Shown here: piece by piece, positions 31,477 to 42,697 of the stretch
How positions within the stretch are numbered: position 1 is the stretch's first letter
Layout of the letters: the number at the start of each line of letters is the position of its first letter
Assembly (NCBI GenBank): GCA_023105745.1
Contig: JALGQZ010000018.1
Location: 10,367,338-10,431,337 of the forward strand
Length of the DNA: 64,000 nt
Source of the DNA: Austropuccinia psidii
Lineage: Eukaryota > Basidiomycota > Pucciniomycetes > Pucciniales > Sphaerophragmiaceae
Direction of reading: 5' to 3'
The notes under the pieces: model-generated
Database searches by the model: none
What the model was told of the DNA's origin: nothing
Seen by the model: only the letters and a program-made list of their open reading frames with translations
Made by a program: the position numbers and the translations under genes

Positions 31477-32955
31477 TCAAGCTCTTGAAGAATTGGGTCC
31501 TGGCTTGTCAGGATATGAAGAATGAAAATCCTTAACCAGTTCAGGACAATTCTTGAGGTTTTCAGTTGGTTCACAAATGGGTCTTTCTGAGTCTTGACTG
31601 AAACCTTTCCATTCCACCAAATACCATAATTTTCTTCTCTTAAGCTTTGAGTCCAGTATTTGAGAGACTTCCCATTCCTCTTCTTCTTCAACAATGATTG
31701 GAGGAGGAGGCTCTTGATGCCTATTTGGGATTGTTGATGTCTCAACTGGTTTTAAGAGTGAAATATGGAAGACTGGGTGGATGGACTTCCATTGAGATGG
31801 GAGCTTGAGGTGGTAGGCATGAGTTCTGATCTTCTTCAAGATTGGAAAAGGACCCAACCATCTTTCAGAAAGTTTTTTGGTGGGTCTAGTTGACTTGATG
31901 TTCTTGGAAGAAAGCCATACCATGTCACCAGGATTGAAAACAGGTGGACTTGCTCTACTTTTATCTGCATACCTCTTAAGCCTGTTTATGGCAACTTCAA
32001 GTTCTCTCTTGACATCTTGCTGTACTGACTAGATTTTTGTTGATAACTTTGCAGAAGGAGTATCTTGAGTAATGTGAGCTCAGTCAAAATGTGGATATCT
32101 TCCATAAACAGTGAAAAATGGTGATTGTTTTGTTGAAGAGTGGTCAGAGTTATTGTAGGCAAATTCAGCCAGAGGGAGCCAGGTGTTCCAATCATCTTGA
32201 TGATAACTGAAATACATCCAAAGGTACTGTTCTAGTATCTGATTTACCCTCTCTGTCTGTCCATCAGCTTCTAGATGGTAAGCAGTTGACAGATATCTTG
32301 AAATCTTGAGCTGCTGAAAAAGATTGGTCCAAAAGGAAGAAACAAAAAGAAAACCTGCATCACTGATAATGCTTGAAGGAAGGCCATTCTTTGAAACAAT
32401 ATTCTTGATTAACAAATGGGCCAAATCTAATGAAGTTATTGAAGAAGTTGTTGGAATGAAAACTGCCATTTTTGAGAATCTGTCCACTATGACAAGGATT
32501 GAGTCAAAGGAATTGGACAGTGGAAATTGAGTGATTAAAACCATTGAAAGACAAATCCAAGGACAATTTGGAATAGGAAGAGGTTTGAGGAGTCCAAACT
32601 TCTTGTGGTGAATATTCTTACTTCTTGAACACTGTTGACAGGATGATACATAATCCTTGATAAATTGAGCCATTCCAGGCCAGTGAAAATCCTGCTTGAA
32701 AAGTTTGATAATCTTCTCTTGGCCAGGGTGTCCAGCTAGAGGAGAGTCATGCCTTTTTTGAAGTATGCTGAGCTGAATTGTGGGGTCATTTGGGACTGCC
32801 ACCCAATCTTTGAACAGGAGAAGTTTGGAGGAGGAATCAAGAGAATAATCTTGGATAGATTTACCTTTACCCAAATCTTGAAGGATACTTCCATATTGAG
32901 AATCTTGCCATAATGCCTTCTGAATTGATTCAATTAAATTTGAAAATGCTTCCAC
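31477..32955 (-). pseudogene. E3 integrase and chromodomain
   Basis: The HHCC zinc region (HDSPLAGHPG to CQQC) and the core are clear. The first catalytic Asp of the usual SMDFIT is Val (codon 32539-32541); SDAGFLFVS and ADGQTERVN keep the other two acids. After a frameshift comes KLSERWLGPFPILKKI (GPY/F block), HPVFHISLLKP and a chromodomain, WEVSQILDSKLKRRKLWYLVEWKGF, ending near 31500. Chromodomains in this family bind methylated histone H3 and steer insertion to heterochromatin. Inactive by the Asp loss and frameshift. Confidence 0.88.
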
Positions 32956-32999
32956 CTTGACTGAAAAGAATTTTGAGGCTTGAATTTAATCTTGCTTGA

Positions 33000-33846
33000 T
33001 TATTTTTTCATAATTCGTTGGATTCTTTCTGATGAAATCTTCCCCCTCTCTGGGTAAATATCATCCCGACGTGACAGTGCATCTGGAAGGGTAGCCAAGC
33101 TGCCAGGGCTGTAGGGGATTGAAAAATGGAATTCAGAGAGAAATTCAGCCCAGCAGGCTTGACGGCAAGTGAGAATCTTTGATGACATAAAATATTGAAG
33201 TGAGGAATGATTGATAAGAGCTTCAAAAGAGGAAGAAAGTGAAAGGAGAAAAGCTCTCCAGTGCTTGAGAGCCCAGACTATGCCAAGGAGTTCCTTGTCA
33301 TGAATCTCATAATTGAGCTCAGCTGGGAGAAGCCTGCAGCTATCAAATGCAATGGGATGTTTTCCTGAGTCAGAAATCTGACTCAGTACAGCACCCAAGG
33401 CATAATCTGATGCATCAGTCTCTACAATGGTGGGTAGAGAAGAATCAAAGTGAGAAAGGATTGGAGAAATGGTGAATGCCTCTTTGAGTTGATGAAACTG
33501 TCTAAGAGCTTCTTTATTGAGGGGAAAACGGTAATATTTCTTGAGGAAACTTGTGAATGAACTAATCTTCTTTGAATAATTCTTGATGAAACTGTTGTAG
33601 AAGTTGGAAAAGCCAAGGAATTATTTAAGAGCCTTGAGGTTTCATGGAGGTGGCCAATTGAGAATCTGCTGGACTTTTGCTTGGTCCATCTTGAGGCCTT
33701 CAGAAGAAAAAACATAACCAAGATATTCTACACTAGAAACATGAAAAAGGCACTTTGAAGCCCTAGAAAAGATGTTATTGGCTCTGAGTCTGGAAAGAAC
33801 AGTGGAAACATGAGTGACATGTTCTTCCTCAGATTTGGAAAAGACC
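33000..33846 (-). pseudogene. E3 RNase H and C-terminal part of RT
   Basis: 33642-33846 carries MVFSKSEEEHVTHV and VEYLGYVFSSEGLKMD, the RT block right after the YLDD site. 33422-33650 is the connection in other frames. 33000-33398 is RNase H (GAVLSQISDSGKHPIAF, LNYEIHDKELLGIVWALKHWRAFL, LPDALSRRDD). The sequence TDASDYALGAVLSQ spans 33422 upstream of the Met given. Frames shift at least twice. Confidence 0.82.
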
Positions 33847-33851
33847 ATAAG

Positions 33852-35254
33852 TGTCAGCCTGTGACTCAAAACCAGAGCACAAGCATGACAGCCAAAATAA
33901 CATAAACCAATGGTATAGCCAAGATACCACCAAAACATGGAGCTGAGCCAAATCAGCTCAGAAGGTATCAAAAGAAAGAGGAAACTCACCTATTTCTGAA
34001 AATATAAGTCCCATCACCATAGGACAAGAAATAACAAAGTTATTGCTGAGCATAAACATTAATTTTCACCTCTGATCTAAAATCTAGAAGGAGAGGCTTA
34101 ACCCCATCAAATGGGTATTCAAAATGAAGCTCTAAGTCAGGGCTATCCAGTGGTACCAGCCAAACTGAGCTAGCACCAATATTACTGGAGTTATGGTCAA
34201 TTTCAGGCCAAATAAGGGTGAACAAAACATTCACCTCTCATCTAACTTCTACAGTTTTAGTGTGGGATACCTGAAGTGGGGTATTTTTGGAAAGAGCGCA
34301 ATCAGGGCTACCTGATGGTGTCATCAACTTCCCCATATCTCAACTACTTCAGAAGTTATGGGGCAAACAAGCTCAATACAGCTTTTTGCCTAAAACACGC
34401 AAATGTACAAAACTCTTGGACATGGGATACCTTTGCCATATTTAATGATACCCATATAAAATGAGGTACCATTGTGTATAGCACAGACAGGGCTACACAC
34501 TGAACCAATTCTGACGTTGATATCTCAAGAATTGACAAAGTTATGGCTGTTTTAAGGTCAAAATCCCACCTGCTGTCATATACAGCCTTACCATGGGATA
34601 ATATCTCATAACCATGAATATGAGGTGTCAAATAGACAAAGAAGCATGTTTTCACTTCAATACCTCATATTTCAGTCAATACTGGGGTCTCATGCAGTTT
34701 CTGTACAGCATTCTACGTGTCATACACGTCAGAATCAGGCTGTGAGGTCCCCAGATGAAAATTTTCACCCTGTATTCGTGAAAACCGCCCAGATGTGGTT
34801 TCAAAACCACATCTGAGCCCAATACAGGTTATAAAGGCTGTCTTCAAGCCACAAGCCAGTTCTAGAAAGTGAAAAAATCTTCACTTCCTCTACGTGGAAA
34901 GGTCTAGCACCCTTTCCACCCCATTTCAGGATAAAAAGGAGGCTTTTCACAGCCAGAATAGCTTTCCTCATCCTGCTCTTGAATTCCTACGTAGTACAAC
35001 TGTCCAAAACAGTTATACTCTTGGAAAATAATCAGGTATACTTTAAATTTAAGTATTGTAGCTTTTATTATTGTAACCCAACAGGTAAAAGTTGCACCCA
35101 GGGCTTTCAACAGTGCTCACTACCACTATATCTCTATAGTAAAGCCCTTAAATCTTAAAATTAATCATCTTCTAAAATTCTTTTTACCGTGTCACAGTCA
35201 TAGTTAAAGCTTGTAAATACTTATATAAACCTTTATCATAGACTCACCCTGACA
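33852..35254 (+). repeat. Solo LTR of the E1 family in E3 RT
   Basis: 1403 bp, starts TGTCAGCC and ends CCTGACA, flanked by ATAAG at 33847-33851 and 35255-35259. Orientation is opposite to E1. It holds the perfect AGATGTGGTTT/AAACCACATCT palindrome and the short antisense ORF that reads out through the LTR end into RT. Confidence 0.95.
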
Positions 35255-35750
35255 ATAAGGTCATCCAAATAAGTCACAACATAAATATCAAGAAGATCAT
35301 AAAAATATCATTGAAAAGGTTTTGAAAAGAGGCAGGAGTATTGGTGAGCCCAAATGGCATAACCAAATACTCACAGCTGCCATATTTAGTTCTAAAACAT
35401 GTGAAATGTTCATCACACTCCTTGATTCTGAGCAGGTTATATGAACCACACAAATCAATCTTGGAGAAGATAGAATAACCATTGAAAACAGTGAGAAGCT
35501 GACTCATAGGAGCAACAGGATACTTGTTCTTCCTAGTGACAGCATTGAGTTTGCAGTAATAAACACACAAACAGAGGCCACCATCTTTCTTTTTGACAAA
35601 GTGGACATGTGCTCCTGTTGAAGAGGAGCTTGGCCGGATAAAATCTTTTGCTACATTCTCTGAAATGTAGGCCTTGAGTGTATCTGACTCTTGTTTGGAT
35701 AAAGAGTAGATCACCCCAGCTTGATATGATGATCACAGGCGTGGTGAGGA
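35255..35750 (-). pseudogene. E3 RT, N-terminal part
   Basis: Blocks ISENVAKDFIRPSSS, HVHFVKKKDGGL, LNAVTRKNKYPVAPM, IFSKIDLCGSYNLLRI and LVMPFGLTNTPASFQNLFNDIF are present. The Asp of the usual VDYRKLN is Tyr. The frame ends at the solo LTR, just before the YLDD block. Confidence 0.85.
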
Positions 35751-35830
35751 GGAAGTTTCTCTGCTTTCACCGTGGAGAATACATCCAAATAGTGGTGATA
35801 AACAGAAGGAAGAACCTTAATCACGGTTTC

Positions 35831-36562
35831 TATTTCTTTTGGCTCTTCCTCTTAATCCCACAACTCCTCCAGGGAATCATGATAAGAGGAAGGAGGAAGG
35901 TCCAAATTCCCAAAGAAGAGATGAAGTGAAGATACAGAACTATCTTCTCCCACATCTTGAATCTCTTTGAAGATTTCATCTCTAGATGATAGTAATGACT
36001 TATGGGAATTAAGGGAAGGAATAGGTACAGAAGATGGAAATGAGGGTGTTCTAGAATCACCAACCAGAGCTTCACATGATTTGGCAGGAGAAAAGTCATT
36101 ACTGAAAGATTTAGAAGGATCATAATACTCTTTTTGAGCAGAATGAAAGGTGATCAGCCCTTGCCTCCAATCAATAGATGGATTGAAATGATTGAGGAAG
36201 TCAAAGCCCAATATGAGGTCTTCTCCCTTGGGAGTATCAATGACTAAAAAGTCCCATTCAAACCCTGGGAAGGAAGGGAGCTCAACCATATATTTATTAT
36301 GATGAGTCACAAATAAAGAAGGAGACTCTGAGGAGTCAATAATAATAAGGGGAATCTTCTCTGGGAGTTCTGACATGGTAAAAGAATACTTGTGAACAAA
36401 CTGCTTTGCAATAAATGAGTTGGTAGCACCAGAATCAATGAGAATACTGTAAAACATATCAGAGAGAGAAGAGAAAACAAAGAATTTAAGAGAATTCTTG
36501 ACACCAGTATTCAGAATGCACAGTTGTGCTCTGGATGGAAAACAGTGAAGACCATTGAACAC
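35831..36562 (-). pseudogene. E3 protease region
   Basis: Encodes ILIDSGATNSFIAKQF (aspartic protease active site), then SFPGFEWDFLVIDTPKGEDLILGFDFL, which is the flap and second conserved block of this chromovirus protease. The C-terminal part is an acidic linker to RT (FFGNLDLPPSSYHDSLEELWD). It releases gag and pol products from the polyprotein in intact relatives. The frame is open for 236 codons. Confidence 0.82.
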
Positions 36563-36576
36563 AACATGATCTTCAC

Positions 36577-37887
36577 TCAGGCTTTTCCCTGGCTGGGAAA
36601 TTTCCCTGATGGCTGGGTAAGCTTATTTTGAGGCCTTTTGAAACAGGACTCAAGACTATGCTTCCCACCACAATAGGTACATAAACCCTCCTTGATTCTT
36701 TCTTTTTCAGAAATCATCAACTTGAAATCTTTATTTAATAAAGAAGAATGGGGCTTGTCCCTCTTCTGAAAATTCTTCTTCTTTTGACTTGAACTTGAAG
36801 AATTTTGAGGATGAGAACAACTTGACTTTGAGGCTTCTGGCTTCTTCTCTTGATGATGACTCTTTTCATTTTGCCTCTCATGGTACCTGGTATCAAGCTC
36901 CAGGGTAATGTCCATTAAGTCTTGAAGAGAGTCAATTCTTGAAGGATGGGAGGCCAATTGATCCAAAATCCTGGATGGCAATCCCTTGCTGAAATGATGG
37001 ATAAGAGCCCTTTCACCCCAATCTCCAATTCTTGAGACAAGACTTCTGAAATAAGAAATGTAGAAAAATACATGCCCACCTTCTTTCATTCTTAAAGAAT
37101 CCAGTTCTGCTTCAGCTTTTCTGACTTCATTTGGGTCCCCAAATAAGGTGAAGAGTTGAGATTCAAATAATTTCCATTAATTGAGAAGGTAATTTGGATC
37201 TTGATTGGTGAGATTGGAAAGATAAGGCTCAATCCATTTTGCAGCCCTGCCAATGAGAAATGAAGTGGCATAAAGGACCTTCTTTCTGTCTTGAGAGAAG
37301 TTTGCCAGATCATTATGAAAAATCAGCTTAAAAGACTGGATAAAGCTTCTGACTTTGAAGGGTTGAGTCCCATCAAGGAATTCTGGTTCCTTCATAGATG
37401 GAGTCTTGAAGGCTGGTTGTTTTGATGCTTCAGAGGATGAAGCTGCTTGAAGATTGGCCATAATCTGAGTCATTTGCTGCATAATGGCCAATAAAGATGG
37501 TTCAGACTGATGAGAGACAGGCTGATTAGACTGGGCTAGAGTTGGTCCTTCAGTACCTTGGGATGCCCCCACAGGAGCAGGAACACCTTCAGTACCATCA
37601 GACTCTTCCTCTTCCACAGAATTATCCTCCTCCTCTTCACCATCATCCCCAGGACCTCTGAAAATGGTCCTTGAAGTTCCTGGAGTTCTGCCAACTACTC
37701 CTGAAAATGAACTTGATCTTCTTGACCCTCTTCCTTCCTTCCAAAATGGGTCCTCTGTCCAATTTAGCCCTCAGTTGAGAAACTGCTGGGGTGCCATCAA
37801 TAGGGCCCTAGGAGTTGGAGTGAGAACAGCTTGAGTTCTGGCCTGAGATCTTGTCTGCCTTGCAGGAGGTGAGTGTTGGATGGGCAT
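36577..37887 (-). pseudogene. E3 gag
   Basis: Starts MPIQHSPPARQTRSQ at 37887 and soon stops. 37177-37617 holds an acidic N-terminus and the capsid core FKTPSMKEPEFLDGT, VRSFIQSFKLIFHND, KVLYATSFLIGRAAKWIEPYL. 36577-37089 continues with SRIGDWGERALIHHF, LDTRYHERQ, a Lys/Ser-rich stretch and the knuckle CTYCGGKHSLESC (CX2CX3HX4C, one residue shorter than the usual spacing). Three frames are needed to read it, so at least two indels have occurred. Confidence 0.82.
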
Positions 37888-38619
37888 TATTTCAGGATAA
37901 AAATGAAATACAATGAAGAAGAATAAAGATTTGAAGATGAAAAATTTAGAAAATTGGAAATAATGCTTGAAATCAAAAGTCAAAATCAATATCTTGAAGA
38001 AAATCAATAAATAAAAATGAGATCTTCAGGTAACTCAATCAATTAAATATCAAATTAAAAATTTAATTCAATGAATCAATAAGTAAAAGCAATCAAAATC
38101 AAGATTGTGCAGAAAATCAATCAATCAAAATGAATCCTTGAAGCAAAATCAATTCATGTCAAAATTCTTGATGTGAAAAATCAGCAAAATCAATGAAATC
38201 TTCAGGTCAATCAATTTTCCTGAGGTCAATATCAATTTATGTCAAATCGTTCAATCAAATCAAAATCAAGTGATCTTGTCTTTAAAAATAAAAATTCTTG
38301 AAGAATGAATCAAATATGAACCTTGATGTGAAGATAGTGTCTGAATAACTTGATGAAATATTTGAAAATCAAATGAAAATTAAGATGATCCCTGCATTAT
38401 GAATGAACTAAATATGATGATTTGAGATAAGATTTCAAAAAAGAGAAATAAACATTAAAATTGGGGTCAGCTTTCAATTTTCAGAATGAAGAATGAATGA
38501 GAGAAGATTGAGAGGTGACAATGAATCATAAGTTTCATAAGCATTAAAGAGTCATAATTTCAATGAAATGAGTGAATGAAATTATAAAGAAAGAATGAAA
38601 AGAATGAAAAGGAATTATG
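37888..38619 (-). other. E3 leader
   Basis: About 730 bases of AT-rich, AATCAA/TTGATT-rich sequence between primer site and gag, with no credible ORF. The corresponding leader of E5 (56869-57543) has the same simple composition. Confidence 0.6.
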
Positions 38620-38633
38620 AGTTAATTAATATA
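38620..38633 (-). promoter_or_regulatory. Candidate self-priming site of E3
   Basis: One base beyond the LTR end the minus strand reads TATATTAATTAACT. This is the exact reverse complement of AGTTAATTAATATA in the LTR at 38993-39006, as in Tf1-type elements where the mRNA 5' end anneals to its own leader. No TGG tRNA-type start is seen here. The TTAATTAA core is itself a palindrome; the six outer bases are the informative part. Confidence 0.6.
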
Positions 38634-38634
38634 A

Positions 38635-40137
38635 TGTCACAGGGGCTGTTGGGCAGAAAAACAAGAGTGGCCTGGCACTCAGCAATCAAGTAACTCACTT
38701 GGAAGACTCCAAAAGAATAAAGAATTGAATTTCTCTAAGAATAATGCAAGTACAAAGATGAGATGCAATAAGAGAAATGGGAAGCCAAATTGCCAAACAG
38801 CCAACCAAGTAAGTCCTTAATCACTGTTTCAACTTGACAAAATGAACAATGGAATTAGTAAGGATATGACCACCAAATATCCATTGACAGGCAAAGAAAG
38901 AACAGAGAAAAGGTGCTAAATGACTGACTTGATTATATCAGTATTCACTTAACAAAAATGGTAAGATAAATAAAGATAAAATAAAATCAAAATATATTAA
39001 TTAACTGAAGAAAAAAATCCCCAGGGTCAAAGGAGGCTGGTATATGTGAAAGGTTGAGAGCTTGACTCCTTTAGCCTAGCAGTGTTTCTGTATTGAATAC
39101 TGGAAGCTGTATTGATTGTATGATGGAGTGTATACCTTGCCAGATTGGGAAATGAACTGTGTTGAATGATTTTGCCATGTATTATGAATGAAATACAAGT
39201 CTTGAAGAATCTAGACTGTATTGAAATGAATGTGGTTGCCAAGTTGGATTGATGAAGCATTGACACTTGACAACTTGTTCTGGAACTGCCTCTTGAATAT
39301 CCCTTGAGAATTAAAATCCAGTATTCCCTTGGAGGAATACTGTGAGTGAGAATAACCATTGATTGCTTGATGGTGTCATTGGTACTTGAGATTATGACAC
39401 TTGCCCTTGAGCCTTGATGAATCCTCTGGAAGGTGTGCCTTGATGACCTGTTAAAATGTTGAAATAACTATTTGAAATTGCTGCCATTGTATTTCTGCTG
39501 AAAAAAGATGCACAATGGTGTATAAAGCCATATATGGCACTTTTGGTTATTGGAGGTTGAAATGGGCCAAAGGTCTTTTGAGGTGATGTCAGGAGGGTAT
39601 AAATGAAATTTGGGATTTGGAAGGCTTCAGAGGTGAGAGAGTTTCTTTTGAGTATTTGGACGTTTTTGGATTTTTGGCTCAATACATCTAATACAGCTTA
39701 AAAATGTATTTGCATCAAAGTGCGCAGAAGTGTGCAAAATGCGCAAAAGTGCACAAAACTCACAAATCTTGCAGTTAAGCCCCAAAAGTCCTGATATGGC
39801 CTTTTGGGAATATTTCAAATAATACCTGAGAAATATGGCCTAAATGGCTTAATACAGCCAAATGTGTCAAAGTGCGCAAACTCTATTTAAAGCTTAAAAG
39901 GCCAATTACAGGCTTTTGGGCTGTATTTTACCTGTTTTATGGAAAATACCCAAGATGGCCAAAAGCAAAGAGACTGCCTAGAATGGCTTGATGATGCGGA
40001 AGGGGCCGGATTGGCCCAAGATGATAAAATGACCATTAAGGCCATAAAACATGACAATGGCCAAATTGCCATATATTGGATATGGCATAGATATGCCATA
40101 TTGAGGTCCAAGAGGGTGTATTTCCATGGTTGTGACA
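38635..40137 (-). repeat. E3 5' LTR
   Basis: 1503 bp with ends TGTCAC and GTGACA. If the transcript starts at the AGTTAATTAATATA stretch (38993-39006), U3 is about 1130 bases and R-U5 about 370. Confidence 0.92.
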
Positions 40138-40572
40138 ATTATGAAGCTAATGACGAAAAATGAGGTAATTAACTCAAAATATAAAGGTTAGTTTATGTCA
40201 ATTTCTTTGAAATGGGAGGTTTTGTCAAAGGCAACTTCATGTCAAAGTTGATAATTCAGAACCAAGTTGAAACAAAATTTACTTTTTCGTGACTTTTAAG
40301 ACATAAAATTGAGCGTCATTGACTTATTTTAAGCTACAATTTTATTTTTTCAATTCTCAATATTATATTTTTTCAAACTTTTTTCTCATTCATGAACTAA
40401 GAATGTAGGATTTAATTTTTTCTATTATTAGGTCATAGTATCTTTTGTAAAGGTATTTTCAAATTGGAATAGATTTATCTTAAGCAAATCATCCAAAATT
40501 TTTGATTTGCACTTTTTCCATTACTTAATTTATAATTCACATAAGGCTTTAGGGTTGTCATTTTCTGAATGA
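40138..40572. other. Intergenic, nothing recognised
   Basis: AT-rich sequence right of E3. It contains the right-hand ATTAT target duplication (40138-40142) and no ORF or repeat I can identify. Confidence 0.5.
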
Positions 40573-40794
40573 AGAAAAGAAGAAATATCACACCACTTAT
40601 CTTATAGATTTGGTGATGATTTTATTTATGGTGCATATTTGGTTATAATAGGATCTGATGCTAAGATTTTACTAATAGGAGCTATCAAATATAATTTTCC
40701 TTGTTATCAGGAAGATGAAAATGGATTCGATTATATTATTGAAAATGCTTTAGAGAATATATTGAAAGAATTTAACATCAAATACCATAAATGA
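40573..40794 (+). other. Open fragment, possible terminal exon
   Basis: 73 codons are open after a TGA at 40570 and end in TGA at 40792-40794. The reading (HHLSYRFGDDFIYGAYLVII, then GAIKYNFPCYQEDENGFDYI and a Lys-rich helix) has the look of real protein. There is no Met and no convincing splice acceptor. I do not recognise the family. It may be a host exon, a gene relic or chance. Confidence 0.3.
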
Positions 40795-41452
40795 GGGGAA
40801 ATGTCAAGTTGATAAGCTTGAGATGACAATCCTAACAAGATTGAATGAAACTTCCTGCCTATACTCTTTTTCTGTTATGCATACGGGAGGCTTTCACCCC
40901 ATTTCAGTTTATGAATTTATTCAAATTTGTATACTTTTTGGCTTTATGGGCATCATGACTTTGGCTTTGAAAAGGCATAACAGAAAATTTCCTGCGATGT
41001 AATTCCCCTTTTGAAGTAAATGAGAATACTCAACAAGGCCCTTTTGGAAGTCGTCGCTATTTCTTTAATTTCCTTTCCATCAGTTGAATCTAATCCAAGG
41101 CTTCCCGTGGCTACTTATCTCATTCTAAACGGCCTTTGTTTATTTTCTCCTCCACGTTAGCCCAACGGACAGCTAATTTTTAGCTGATGATCGATTTGAA
41201 CCCCTTTGATGCATGATGAACGCCGATTGGTGCACCTGAGAACTTTTAAATGTAGAAACGCAAAAAGCCTTTAGCATATTCAAGTTAAACTATCAGTCAT
41301 TCCTTTTTTATGATTTGTTTTAATACACATATCCAGACGAAAAACGTCAACCGATGAAAGTATCAATAAATAAACATGCAGAAATGGTATGAAAGTTACA
41401 AGTAGTTGATCTTTTTGATCGTTGTCGAGGAATTTCTCTATTCACAATGGCC
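40795..41452. other. Intergenic, more mixed base composition
   Basis: Unlike the transposons around it, this part has CG dinucleotides and few AT runs (especially 40980-41260). No gene recognised. It holds the 3' flank of the uracil phosphoribosyltransferase gene. Confidence 0.5.
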
Positions 41453-41458
41453 TTTATT
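41453..41458 (-). terminator. Candidate polyadenylation signal
   Basis: AATAAA on the minus strand, about 90 bases after the stop codon of the uracil phosphoribosyltransferase gene. Confidence 0.45.
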
Positions 41459-41546
41459 ATGGGGTTTATATGACTAATACAAAATGAAAGACGCAGGTTT
41501 GAATGTATGGTATCCCATTGAGCAAGACTTATCAAATTTTGCGTCA

Positions 41547-42584
41547 TCATCCTATTGTATTAAAGAGACGATCCCCACTATCGCCTAGCCCCGGAAATAT
41601 CATTCCATTTTGTAATTCTTGATCAACCCCACCACACCAAATTTCAAGACCCTTGCATCCACTTATTACAGATTTGAGACCAGGCATACTTGCCAAAATG
41701 GTAATCAACTTGATGTTTTTGATATCAATGCCGGCGTCTTGTAAAATGTTGCAAGCCGCGATCGCTGTCCCACCTAGATTTAAAACCAAAGTTGTATCAT
41801 GGCTATTTGTCTTTTAACTCGAGTAAACACAGAATAATACATACCCGTAGCCAATATGGGATCAAGCAAAAACACAGTTTCAAAATTTGGCTTTTCAGGT
41901 AGCTTTTGAAAATATTCCACTGGTTGTAAGGACACTTTATCACGAAAGAGTCCAAGATGAAAGACGGACGCTTCCGGGAATATATCCAGAAAAGCTAAAA
42001 AAAGCGATATTTAACTGCTGATCTGAAGGTCTACCATAGGTTACTTCTTACCGTCTGTCATGCCGAGTCCAGCTCTAAGAATTGGGGCAATTCCTATACC
42101 CCCCGAAAGAGTGGTCCCAATGTAGGGGGCCACTGGAGATTGTAACTGTTTTATGGTTCAAAACTCAAGATAAATAGCTTTGAACAAGAGACAGTCGCAG
42201 AAGAAAACAAGTAGCCCACCCCTTCAATAGATATAGTGTCTAAGCTACGTGAAGCTTCGACTGCCAAAAATAACGAAAGGTCTTTTAGTAACTTTCCTAA
42301 AGAGAGACGAATGAGAGAATTGATAGTTGGATGAGCGTCTCAATATCTCAAATTGATTCTTGGGGAAACTTGAAAAATCATGTTTTGATCAAGGAAATCA
42401 CTCAACGAAACTCCGAACTGGAAGTATTCTTATTCCTCAGCTGCGAAATTTTGCACTTGACAACAGGGTGGGAAGAGCTGCACATGTTCCGTTTCTGAAC
42501 CGTTAGTGAGTGGCTCTAAGTTGGAATGATCCAAATTGTTTGAGCTTACATGTGAAGATTTTGGAGTGCATCAGTTAATTCCAT
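41547..42584 (-). CDS. UPRT: Uracil phosphoribosyltransferase, six exons
   Basis: Converts uracil and PRPP to UMP and pyrophosphate in pyrimidine salvage, in the cytosol. Exons on the minus strand: 42584-42550, 42477-42407, 42296-42220, 42145-42052, 41994-41845, 41773-41547; introns of 72, 110, 74, 57 and 71 bp. All junctions keep the frame and give 217 residues, the usual length for the bacterial Upp type (about 208). Landmarks: HPVVKCKISQLRNKNTSS, GIGIAPILRAGLGMTDAF, HLGLFRDKVSLQPVEYFQKL, the PRPP-binding DPILATGGTAIAAC (split by intron 5) and the C-terminal uracil site MIFPGLGDSGDRLFNT. It resembles the Upp type more than the yeast FUR1 type. Donors are GTAAG or GTATGT except GTTGAG (intron 2) and GTGGGC (intron 3), which are less certain. 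No lesion is visible. Confidence 0.92.
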
Positions 42585-42697
42585 CTTATAGATATTATTA
42601 GAAAATTATTTTGGATGATCATTTTTTATAGCAGAAATTTGGAAGCTGGATGGAAAATGCGGATAAGGAAATCTGGAGGGAGCGGTCAAAAAGCAAA
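42585..42697. promoter_or_regulatory. Short divergent promoter region
   Basis: 113 bases separate the uracil phosphoribosyltransferase start from the start of the candidate plus-strand gene. If both are real, they share this region. No TATA box is obvious. Confidence 0.35.

Larger units (their letters stand above)
29148..40137 (-). mobile_element. Chromovirus E3 (Tf1/sushi-like Ty3 element), interrupted
   Basis: LTRs 29148-30677 and 38635-40137 with target duplication ATTAT at 29143-29147 and 40138-40142. Minus-strand order is gag with knuckle, protease, RT, RNase H, integrase, chromodomain. An E1-family solo LTR splits RT at the YLDD site. The leader shows a self-priming signature. Frameshifts and catalytic losses make it inactive. 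Confidence 0.93.

Noticed and set aside
41165..41190. Short hairpin CAGCTAA/TTAGCTG downstream of UPRT as a terminator
   Set aside because: Intrinsic hairpin terminators do not apply to a fungal nuclear gene, and the stem is only seven bases.
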